This document shows, piece after piece, positions 1 through 7,900 of a stretch of 18,027 nucleotides of DNA. A model generated the notes under the pieces. The model made no database searches and was not told where the DNA came from. It saw only the letters and a program-made list of their open reading frames with translations. The position numbers and the translations under genes are program-made. How positions within the stretch are numbered: the stretch's first letter is position 1; each line of letters starts with the position of its first letter. Origin of the DNA: Gammaproteobacteria bacterium (GTDB taxonomy: Bacteria; Pseudomonadota; Gammaproteobacteria; Chromatiales; Chromatiaceae); the NCBI GenBank assembly GCA_008080925.1, contig VMDJ01000116.1, positions 1-18,027 on the forward strand, written 5' to 3'.

Positions 1-412
1 CTATGGCGATTCTTATGGCGGCAGCTCAAAGTTGCCATTTTACGAGAATTACTACGTTGGTGGTCCTTCATCCGTTCGAGGCTATGCGGCGCGTTCGATC
101 GGCCCTCGTGAGGATGCGACAGCAACAGGTGATCCGATTGGCGGTAACTTTAAGCTGCTAACCAATGCGGAGTTTTATGTTCCTTCGCCAGTGTATTCAG
201 ACACGATGCGTTTAGTTGCTTTTGCCGATGCTGGTACCGTTATGGATACCACAAATGATGTTGACTGGAATGAGTTACGTTATTCAACGGGTGTTGGTTT
301 GGCGTGGATGTCGCCTGTGGGTCCACTGACCTTGAGTTATGCAAAAGGTTTAAAAGAAGACTCGCAAGATGAGCTTGAGTCATTCCAATTCACATTGGGT
401 ACGGTCTTTTAA
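1..412 (+). CDS. bamA: Outer membrane protein assembly factor BamA, C-terminal part (5' truncated)
   Basis: This is the end of BamA, the Omp85 beta-barrel that is the core of the BAM complex and folds proteins into the outer membrane. The reading frame is open from base 2, so the gene starts upstream of the window; only about 136 residues of the barrel are visible. The VRGY motif of the L6 loop, which inserts into the barrel lumen, lies at 74-85. Further on are the BamA-typical stretch with WMSPVGPL and a final strand ending in Phe (FQFTLGTVF), the usual C-terminal beta-signal. L6 looks shorter than in E. coli. The stop TAA shares its last base with the ATG of skp, the expected neighbour. The WMSP-GPL segment and the skp-lpxD context argue against the paralogue TamA. 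Confidence 0.95.
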   Translation, partial: YGDSYGGSSKLPFYENYYVGGPSSVRGYAARSIGPREDATATGDPIGGNFKLLTNAEFYVPSPVYSDTMRLVAFADAGTVMDTTNDVDWNELRYSTGVGLAWMSPVGPLTLSYAKGLKEDSQDELESFQFTLGTVF

Positions 413-954
413 TGCTTTCTATAAAAAGTATTCTTCGATATTACTTATTTTTACTCGTTCTACTGGGCGCTTCGGCGCTTCATGCTGCGCCGGCAGTAGG
501 TTTTGTTGATGTTGTTAAGGTAACGCGAGATGCGCCTCAAATGAAAGAGGTAGAAAAAGCTCTTGAAGAAGAGTTTGTCTTACGCGAGCAAAAGATTATT
601 GAAATGCGTGATCAGATTGCTGCCCTTCAAGAAAAGTTAGATAAAGAAAAGCGCTCAATGAGTACTGATGAGCGTCGTAGATTAGAACGTGATATTAAGT
701 CGCGTGAATTACGCTATAACTACAACAAAGATGAATTTCTCCAGGACAAGCAGTTGCGTACCAATGAAGAGCGTAATCGGGTGTTTCGTGTGATCGATGA
801 AGTCATCGCTCAGGTCGGTAAAAGTAAATCCTTGGAGATTATTCTTTCGGCGAAAGCAGGTGTTTTGTGGCGCTCTGAACGAATCGATATTACCGATGAT
901 GTAATGCAACAACTGCAATCGATTGCTAAACCAATAGCTCAGCCACAAAAGTAA
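412..954 (+). CDS. skp: Periplasmic chaperone Skp (OmpH family)
   Basis: Skp is a trimeric periplasmic chaperone that holds unfolded outer-membrane proteins on their way to BamA. The 180-residue product starts with a basic n-region and a hydrophobic stretch (residues 10-23), followed by ALHA-A, a good signal peptidase I site after residue 25 or 26. The mature start AVGFVDVVKV matches the family's first strand. Residues about 45-125 are charged heptad-like helix, forming the tentacle, and the C-terminal part returns to the beta/helix body (SLEIILSAKAGVLW). It is slightly longer than E. coli Skp (161 residues). The start ATG overlaps the bamA stop (TAATG) and no Shine-Dalgarno is visible, so translation is probably coupled to bamA. 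Confidence 0.93.
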   Translation: MLSIKSILRYYLFLLVLLGASALHAAPAVGFVDVVKVTRDAPQMKEVEKALEEEFVLREQKIIEMRDQIAALQEKLDKEKRSMSTDERRRLERDIKSRELRYNYNKDEFLQDKQLRTNEERNRVFRVIDEVIAQVGKSKSLEIILSAKAGVLWRSERIDITDDVMQQLQSIAKPIAQPQK

Positions 955-1973
955 TGGCTTATTCCCTATCTCAAATTGCCGAATGGGTTGATGGGGTAGT
1001 CAAGGGTGATGCATCACATCAAGTGACATCAATCGCTAGCCTAGAAAAAGCGACGCAATCCGATCTCGCCTTTTACTCTGATATTAAATATGCCGATCTT
1101 GTTGCTCAGTCCAGTGCTGGGGTAATCGTCACATCAGATTCTTTGGTTGCGAAGTGTGTTGGCAATGTCATTGAGGTCGCTCAGCCACATTTGGCTTATG
1201 CATTAATCGCTCAAAAGATGACTGAGCAACAGTTTTCGCCAGGCATCCATCCCTCTGCGGTTATTGCGGAATCAGCAGACATTCATTCATCTGCTCATGT
1301 CGCAGCGAATGTCAGTATTGGTAAGCGTGTGTCTATTGGGGCGAGTGCTGTCATTGGCCCAAACTGCGTATTAGATGATGATGTTGTGATTGGCGAAAAC
1401 ACGCATTTAGTGGCTTCGGTAACTGTTGTTTCAAAATCCCAGTTGGGTCAGCGTTGCTTAGTTCATCCGGGTTCGGTTATTGGTAGCGATGGCTTTGGTA
1501 ATGTTCGAGATGGGCAGCGTTGGGTGAAAATCCCCCAGCTCGGCCGCGTGATGATAGGTAATGATGTAGAAATCGGTGCCTGTTGTGCCATTGATTGTGG
1601 CGCTCTAGATGACACGCAGATTCATGATGGTGTGAAGTTAGATAACCATATCCATGTTGCTCATAACTGTGTGATTGGTGAGAACACCGCTATTGCGGCA
1701 AATACAGGTATTGCAGGTTCAACCAAAATCGGGGCCAACTGCACAATTGCAGGTATGGTTGGGATCATTGGGCATCTCGAGATTGCGGATGGTACCCATG
1801 TGTCTGCGACCAGCACGGTGACTAAGACTATTCGCAAGGCAGGGGCATACACTGGTACTATTCCTGTCCAAAATCATGACGAGTGGCGCAAAAATGTCGC
1901 TCGACTGAAACAGCTAGATGATATGGCACGTCGTATCAAAGCCCTTGAAAAGGCCTTGGCTGATAAAGACTAA
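954..1973 (+). CDS. lpxD: UDP-3-O-(3-hydroxyacyl)glucosamine N-acyltransferase LpxD
   Basis: LpxD adds the N-linked 3-hydroxyacyl chain from acyl-ACP to UDP-3-O-acyl-glucosamine, the third step of lipid A synthesis, in the cytoplasm. At 339 residues it is the usual length (E. coli 341). An N-terminal uridine-binding domain (about 1-95) is followed by a left-handed beta-helix of hexapeptide repeats (about 100-290; IGxxVxIG-type repeats are plain) and a C-terminal helix (QLDDMARRIKALEKAL). The catalytic His of the VAHN motif is H237 and the second conserved His is H274 (E. coli H239 and H276). The position equivalent to E. coli M290 reads Thr288. The start ATG overlaps the skp stop by one base and has no clear ribosome site. 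Confidence 0.96.
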   Translation: MAYSLSQIAEWVDGVVKGDASHQVTSIASLEKATQSDLAFYSDIKYADLVAQSSAGVIVTSDSLVAKCVGNVIEVAQPHLAYALIAQKMTEQQFSPGIHPSAVIAESADIHSSAHVAANVSIGKRVSIGASAVIGPNCVLDDDVVIGENTHLVASVTVVSKSQLGQRCLVHPGSVIGSDGFGNVRDGQRWVKIPQLGRVMIGNDVEIGACCAIDCGALDDTQIHDGVKLDNHIHVAHNCVIGENTAIAANTGIAGSTKIGANCTIAGMVGIIGHLEIADGTHVSATSTVTKTIRKAGAYTGTIPVQNHDEWRKNVARLKQLDDMARRIKALEKALADKD

Positions 1974-1977
1974 ACCT

Positions 1978-1992
1978 GCATCAACATGATGC
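1978..1992 (+). repeat. Small inverted repeat in the lpxD-fabZ gap
   Basis: GCATCA and TGATGC form a perfect 6-bp inverted repeat around an ACA loop, just upstream of the GAGGAG sequence that precedes fabZ. It begins 4 bases after the lpxD stop. No T-run follows, so it is not a factor-independent terminator. It could be a small RNA hairpin between cistrons, or chance. Confidence 0.35.
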
Positions 1993-2014
1993 TTTGAGGA
2001 GTTTGACTGGAACA

Positions 2015-2443
2015 ATGGATATCAAAAAGATTACGAGCTTATTGCCACATCGTTACCCATTCTTATTGGTGGATCGTGTGGTTGAAGTCGAGCCTGGTCA
2101 GCGCCTCTTGGGTTACAAAAATGTCACCATTAATGAGCCATTCTTCCAGGGACACTTTCCTGAAAAGCCAGTCATGCCTGGCGTACTTATTATTGAAGCC
2201 TTAGCTCAAGCAACAGGTTTGCTAGCGATGGAAAGTGAAGATGTTGCAGGTAAAGCAATTTACTACTTGGTTGGCGTGGATAAAGCACGCTTTAAGCGTC
2301 CAGTTGTTCCTGGTGATCAGTTGATGCTTGAGGTGGAAGTTCTAAAACAACGCCGAGGTATTTGGACATTCAGCGGTAAAGGTACCGTCGATGGCCAGGT
2401 TTGTGCTTCGGCTGAGATCATGTGTACCGCTCGAGATCTCTAA
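2015..2443 (+). CDS. fabZ: 3-hydroxyacyl-ACP dehydratase FabZ
   Basis: FabZ dehydrates (3R)-hydroxyacyl-ACP in the fatty acid elongation cycle and competes with LpxA and LpxD for the same substrate pool, which explains its place among lpx genes. From the ATG at 2015 the product is 142 residues beginning MDIKKITSLLPHRYPFLLVD, the typical FabZ N-terminus. The hot-dog fold active site is present: His47 in GHFPEKPVMPG and Glu61 in IIEALAQATG. An in-frame TTG at 1994 would add seven residues not found in the family. GAGGAG at 1996-2001 lies 13 bases before the ATG, which is rather far for a ribosome site. The stop is followed after one base by the lpxA ATG. Confidence 0.95.
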   Translation: MDIKKITSLLPHRYPFLLVDRVVEVEPGQRLLGYKNVTINEPFFQGHFPEKPVMPGVLIIEALAQATGLLAMESEDVAGKAIYYLVGVDKARFKRPVVPGDQLMLEVEVLKQRRGIWTFSGKGTVDGQVCASAEIMCTARDL

Positions 2444-2444
2444 G

Positions 2445-3215
2445 ATGATCGATCCAAAAGCGGTGATTGATCCCGCTGCGGAAATAGATGAAAACGTTAC
2501 CATCGGTCCTTTCACTGTGATTGGTCCGGGTGTTCGTATAGGTGCTGGAACCAATATTGGTTCGCACGTTGTGATCAAAGGTGAAACGACGATTGGTCGT
2601 GATAACCGTTTCTTTCAGTTCTCATCGATTGGTGAGAACCCTCAAGATAAAAAATATGCTGGCGAGGTCACCTATTTAACCATTGGTGATAACAATGTCT
2701 TTCGTGAGTTTTGTACCGTTAATCGTGGCACAACCCAAGATGGCGGTCTGACCTCAATTGGCAGTGACAATCTTTTTATGGCTTATACGCATGTGGCACA
2801 TGATTGTCATATCGGTGATCACATCATTATGGCGAATGCTGCCTCGCTTGGTGGGCATGTCCATATCGGTGATTGGGCTATCTTAGGTGGCTTCTCTATG
2901 GTGCATCAGTTTGGACGAATTGGTGCGCATGCTTTCTGTGGCATGGGAAGTGTCATCAATAAAGATGTTCCGCCTTATGTGATGGTCAATGGTCAGCCGG
3001 TTAAGCCGCATGGTATTAATAGTGAAGGACTTAAGCGCCGTGATTTTTCTGATGAGCAGATTCTTGCCATCAAGCGCGCCTATAAAACCTTGTATACAAA
3101 AGGCCTGCGATTAAGTGAAGCCACTGAAGTGTTGCGTGAGATGGCAGCTAATGAGTCAGCACTCAAGCCATTTTTGGACTTTATAGATCTGAGTGATCGC
3201 ACTATCGTGCGTTAA
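2445..3215 (+). CDS. lpxA: UDP-N-acetylglucosamine O-acyltransferase LpxA
   Basis: LpxA starts lipid A synthesis by moving a 3-hydroxyacyl chain from ACP to the 3-OH of UDP-GlcNAc; it is a cytoplasmic trimer. The 256-residue protein is a hexapeptide beta-helix (about 1-185) with a C-terminal helical domain (PHGINSEGLKRR onward). The catalytic His is H119 (E. coli H125), with H116, H138, H154 and R198 matching E. coli H122, H144, H160 and R204. The hydrocarbon-ruler position (E. coli G173) is Met167, as in Pseudomonas aeruginosa, which predicts C10 acyl selectivity. The start ATG lies one base after the fabZ stop; a longer in-frame reading from 2391 would sit inside fabZ and is unlikely. Confidence 0.96.
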   Translation: MIDPKAVIDPAAEIDENVTIGPFTVIGPGVRIGAGTNIGSHVVIKGETTIGRDNRFFQFSSIGENPQDKKYAGEVTYLTIGDNNVFREFCTVNRGTTQDGGLTSIGSDNLFMAYTHVAHDCHIGDHIIMANAASLGGHVHIGDWAILGGFSMVHQFGRIGAHAFCGMGSVINKDVPPYVMVNGQPVKPHGINSEGLKRRDFSDEQILAIKRAYKTLYTKGLRLSEATEVLREMAANESALKPFLDFIDLSDRTIVR

Positions 3216-3217
3216 TT

Positions 3218-4375
3218 ATGTCATCAGGGCTGCGAATAGCGATTGTTGCAGCTGAGCCCTCAGGAGATTTGTTGGGCGCAGGACTGATGCGTGCCATTAA
3301 GGCTCGACATCCGAATGTGTCTTTTGAGGGTATTGGTGGTTCTCAGATGCTTCAAGAAGGCATCGAATCTCTTGAGCCGCTAGAAAGCCTATCGGTGATG
3401 GGCTTGGTTGAGGTTCTCAAACATTTACCAAGATTACTTAAGCTTCGTAAGTGTCTTGTTCAGCGATGGCTTTCTAATCCGCCTGATCTTTTCATTGGTA
3501 TCGATGCGCCGGACTTTAATCTTGGTTTAGAAACAGCCTTAAAAGCAAAGGGCATCAAAACAGTGCATTACGTTTGTCCGACGGTGTGGGCTTGGCGAGA
3601 GAAGCGCGTAAAAAAAATCAAAGCAGCGGTTGATGGCTTGCTAGCCATATTGCCTTTTGAGCCTGCCTTTCTAGCTAAACATGACGTGAAGGCGATATAC
3701 GTTGGCCACACCTTGGCTCAATCGATGCCAATAGAGCCTGATCAGGTTACTGCAAGGTCTGTTTGTGGCTTATCTCATGATGCGCCAGTACTGGCTATCT
3801 TGCCGGGTAGCCGAGGTAGTGAAGTGTCAAAGCTATTACAGCCATTTTTAAGCGCAGCTCAAAAGTGTCAAAAAGATGTTGAGGGTCTGCAGTTTGTTAT
3901 ACCGGCTGTAAATCAAACGCATCATCGATTGATAGAGGAAAAGCTCATTCAGCATGGCCTGCAGGCCAGCGTTATTTTGCAAGATACGCAGAGCGCGCTT
4001 GCGGCAGCTGATGTTGTGTTATGTGCATCTGGTACGGCAACGCTTGAGGGTTTGTTATCGAAGCGCCCAATGGTGATTGGATATAAGTTGCATTGGCTAA
4101 CCTTCGCGATTATCAAATGGTTCAAATTGATGAAGATTAAGCACTATGCCTTAGCTAATATCATTAGTGGTAAGGTATTGGCGCCTGAGCTTATTCAAGA
4201 TGACTGCACACCTAATGCTTTAGCAATTGAAGTGATGCGTTTCTTTAAAGATGAAAACCTCCGCCAGGTCATTGCGCAACGTTATACCGATATTCATCGA
4301 GAAATGAGGGTGGATACCGATCGTTTAATCGCTGATGCAGTTGATGATGTTTTGCAGCCAAAGGTTAATAGGTAA
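3218..4375 (+). CDS. lpxB: Lipid-A-disaccharide synthase LpxB
   Basis: LpxB, a GT19 family glycosyltransferase on the inner face of the cytoplasmic membrane, joins UDP-diacylglucosamine and lipid X into the beta-1',6-linked disaccharide of lipid A, releasing UDP. The length (385 residues) fits the family (E. coli 382). Conserved blocks in order are AAEPSGDLLGAGL (11-23), FIGIDAPDFN with D96 (E. coli D98), YVCPTVWAWREKRVKKIK (118-135), LPGSRGSEV with R199 (E. coli R201) and SGTATLEGLL in the UDP-binding half. The start is two bases after the lpxA stop with no visible Shine-Dalgarno, and the stop overlaps the rnhB start as TAATG. Confidence 0.95.
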   Translation: MSSGLRIAIVAAEPSGDLLGAGLMRAIKARHPNVSFEGIGGSQMLQEGIESLEPLESLSVMGLVEVLKHLPRLLKLRKCLVQRWLSNPPDLFIGIDAPDFNLGLETALKAKGIKTVHYVCPTVWAWREKRVKKIKAAVDGLLAILPFEPAFLAKHDVKAIYVGHTLAQSMPIEPDQVTARSVCGLSHDAPVLAILPGSRGSEVSKLLQPFLSAAQKCQKDVEGLQFVIPAVNQTHHRLIEEKLIQHGLQASVILQDTQSALAAADVVLCASGTATLEGLLSKRPMVIGYKLHWLTFAIIKWFKLMKIKHYALANIISGKVLAPELIQDDCTPNALAIEVMRFFKDENLRQVIAQRYTDIHREMRVDTDRLIADAVDDVLQPKVNR

Positions 4376-4941
4376 TGTGGATTTGTGGTGTTGATGAAGT
4401 CGGTCGAGGTCCATTGGCGGGAGCGGTGGTCACTGCGGCGGTCATTCTCGATCCTGATAACCCGATTGAAGGTTTGGCAGATTCAAAAAAGCTCAGCGAG
4501 AAGAAACGTGATCGATTGTTTGATGAGATCCAAGCGAAAGCAAAAGCCTGGACTATTGGTCGCGCTGAAGTGGAAGAGATCGATCAGCTCAACATCTTAC
4601 AAGCAACATTTCTGGCGATGCGTCGTGCAGTTGAGGCTTTGCCTTTAACCCCTGATAAAGCCTTAATTGATGGCAATAAAATCCCACCGGGATTGGGATG
4701 TCCTGCGGAAGCCATTGTCGGTGGTGATGACTCAGAAGCTTGTATTGCGGCAGCGTCAATTTTGGCCAAAGTGACCCGAGATCGAGAGATGGTCGAGTTG
4801 GCTAAAAAGTATCCAGGCTATGGGCTTGAAAAGCACAAGGGCTACCCAACTAAGATGCATATTGAGGCACTTAAAAATCAAGGAGTTAGCGACATTCATC
4901 GTCGATCTTTTGGTCCGGTGAAGCGTTTACTGGAAGGCTAG
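4375..4941 (+). CDS. rnhB: Ribonuclease HII
   Basis: RNase HII cuts the RNA strand of RNA-DNA hybrids and removes single ribonucleotides misincorporated into DNA. The 188-residue protein carries the DEDD-type acidic site: D7 and E8 in GVDEVGRGPLAG, D99 in ALIDGNK and D118 in VGGDD (E. coli D16, E17, D108 and D126). Other family blocks are LADSKKLSEKKR, SILAKVTRDREM and YGLEKHKGYPT. It has a shorter N-terminus than E. coli, beginning directly at the first strand. The start overlaps the lpxB stop by one base, the usual gammaproteobacterial order lpxB-rnhB-dnaE, so it belongs to the same transcript. Confidence 0.96.
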   Translation: MWICGVDEVGRGPLAGAVVTAAVILDPDNPIEGLADSKKLSEKKRDRLFDEIQAKAKAWTIGRAEVEEIDQLNILQATFLAMRRAVEALPLTPDKALIDGNKIPPGLGCPAEAIVGGDDSEACIAAASILAKVTRDREMVELAKKYPGYGLEKHKGYPTKMHIEALKNQGVSDIHRRSFGPVKRLLEG

Positions 4942-4965
4942 ATCAGAGGTCGGTATCCTCCGTCT

Positions 4966-7900
4966 ATGTCCGCGCAGTTCGTCCATCTTCATGTCCACTC
5001 TGAGTTCTCACTGGTTGATGGTGTTGCTCGTATAAAGCCCTTGGTTGCAGAGGTGGCAAAGCAGGGGATGCCAGCAATTGCGCTGACCGATCAATCCAAC
5101 ATGTTTGCTCTAGTGCGCTTTTTTAAAGCGGCGATAAATGCAGGCGTTAAGCCGATTTGCGGTGTCGATTTGCTGGTTCGTAATCCGGATGATGCCAACA
5201 AGCCCTTCCAGTTGGTCCTATTGATTCAAAATGCTACCGGTTACCGACGCCTCACAGAGTTGGTGTCGCGTAGCTATCGCGAAGGACAGCATCTTGGCTT
5301 ACCAATGGTTGATATGGATTGGCTAACTAAAGAAAGCTGTGATGGTTTGATTGCTTTGTCTGGCTCGTCTCGCGGCGATGTTGGTGTTGCCTTGTTGGCA
5401 GGTAATCAAGCACTCGCTAAATCACGTGCCAAACATTGGGCATCCATTTTTGACGATCGGTATTACCTGCAATTGGTACGCACAGGTCGTGCTGATGAAG
5501 AAGAATGCTTGCATCAAAGTGTTGCGTTAGCTGATGCCTTATCTCTTCCAGTGGTGGCAACCAATGAGGTGTGTTTCTTAAAGGCAGATGATTTTAATGC
5601 GCATGAAGTGCGTGTATGTATTCGTGATGGCCGTGCATTGGATGATCCACGTCGTCCTCATCTTTATTCTGAAGAACAATATTTACGCTCACCTGAAGAG
5701 ATGGTCGCGCTATTCGAGGATGTTCCAGAAGCCATTGAGAACACGGTTGAGATTGCTAAGCGATGCAGTTTGGATTTGGTATTAGGTAAAAATTTCTTAC
5801 CAGATTATCCAGTGCCAGAAGGTATGAGTATTGGTGATTTCTTAGCGCAGGAATCACGAAAAGGACTGGATTGGCGTTTGCAGCGAATTTTTGATCCAAG
5901 GGCTGATGACTTTGAAGAGAAAGCAAAACCTTATCGCGAACGCTTGCAAATTGAACTTGATGTAATCAACGGCATGGGATTCCCGGGTTACTTCCTGATC
6001 GTTGCGGACTTCATCCGATGGGCCAAAGACAATGCCGTGCCAGTGGGTCCTGGTCGTGGCTCTGGTGCAGGTTCGCTGGTTGCCTATGCGTTAAAGATAA
6101 CCGACCTAGATCCGCTCGAGTTGGATCTGCTCTTTGAGCGATTCTTGAATCCAGAGCGTGTCTCTATGCCGGACTTTGACGTTGACTTCTGCATGGATAA
6201 GCGAGACCAAGTTATCAGCTATGTTGCGCGGACTTACGGGCGTGATTCGGTATCGCAAATCATCACCTTTGGTTCGATGGCAGCAAAAGCGGTGGTACGA
6301 GATGTGGGTCGTGTGTTGGGCCACCCTTATGGCTTTACCGATCGCGTTGCGAAAATGATCCCGCCCGATCTTGGTATGACACTAACTAAGGCCTTAGAGG
6401 AATCTGAAGACCTTGCAGCAGCCTACAAGGATGATGAAGAGGTCACTCAGCTCATTGATATGGCGCTACAGCTTGAGGGTTTGGCGCGTAATGCGGGTAA
6501 GCACGCCGGTGGCGTTGTTATTTCACCCGGTAACTTGACCGATTTCTCGCCACTCTACTGCGAGGCGGATGGCACTAATCTGGTCACCCAATATGACAAG
6601 GATGATGTTGAAGCTGCTGGCTTGGTTAAGTTCGACTTCTTGGGACTGCGTACCTTAACCATTATTGATTGGGCGCTTGAGACCATTAACCGCGAGCGGC
6701 AGCAAAAGGGTGAGTCAATTATCGAGATTGATCGTATCCCGCTAGATGACCCTAAATGTTTTGATCTACTCAAGAGTGCTGAAACTACTGCGGTCTTCCA
6801 GCTTGAATCGGATGGTATGAAGCAGCTGATTAGTAAGCTTCAGCCAGACTGCTTTGACGACATCATCGCATTGGTTGCTTTATTCCGCCCCGGTCCATTG
6901 CAATCGGGCATGGTGGATAACTTTATTAATCGAAAGCACGGTCGTGAAGAAGTCTCTTATCCTGATGTGCATTATCAGCATGATTGTTTGAAGCCGATTC
7001 TAGAATCGACCTATGGCGTTATCTTGTATCAAGAGCAGGTTATGCAGATCGCTCAGGTGATGGCAGGTTATAGCTTGGGTGGTGCTGACTTGCTCCGTCG
7101 AGCGATGGGTAAGAAAAAGCCCGAAGAGATGGCTAAGCAGCGTGCGGTCTTTGAGGAAGGTTCTAAAGATAACGACATCGATCCTAATCTGGCGATGAAG
7201 ATATTCGACTTGGTGGAAAAGTTTGCAGGGTATGGTTTTAACAAATCGCATTCAGCAGCCTATGCTCTGGTGTCATACCAAACACTTTGGCTAAAGACCC
7301 ATTATCCTGCTGCTTTTATGGCGGCTGTGTTGTCATCTGATATGGAGAACACCGACAAGGTGGTTAACTTCATTGAGGAATGCCGCTCAATGGGTCTCGA
7401 GGTTCAGCCACCTGATGTGAATCGTTCTTTCTATCGCTTTACGGTAGACGGTGATGCCACAGTGGTTTATGGCTTAGGTGCCATCAAAGGTGTCGGTGAG
7501 GGTGCGATTGAGGGCTTTGTTGAAGCACGTCAATCAGGCGAGTTCAAAGATATCTTTGATCTGTGCCGTCGAATTGATTTAAAGCGTGCTAATCGCCGCA
7601 CCCTTGAATCGCTCATTCGCGCCGGTGCACTCGATCGAATTGGTGTTAATCGTGCAAGCTTGATGGCACAGCTGCCACTTGCACTTAAGGTGGCTGAAAA
7701 ACACGAAGCTGACCAAGCGGCAGGCATGATGGATATGTTTGGCGATGCTATTGCAGAACCTGATCCGACTTTGGGAGTAGAGCTCGAAGAGCTTGAAGAG
7801 TGGGATGAGCAAATTCGCCTGCAAGGCGAAAAAGAAACGCTCGGTCTATTCCTCACCGGACACCCGATGGATCGATACATTCCTGATTTGAGTGGTTTGG

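Noticed and set aside
1994..2014. TTG start for fabZ
   Set aside because: It would add seven residues absent from the family and overlap the GAGGAG ribosome site.
2391..2444. Upstream extension of lpxA into fabZ
   Set aside because: The added residues are out-of-frame fabZ sequence; MIDPKAVIDP at 2445 is the normal LpxA start.
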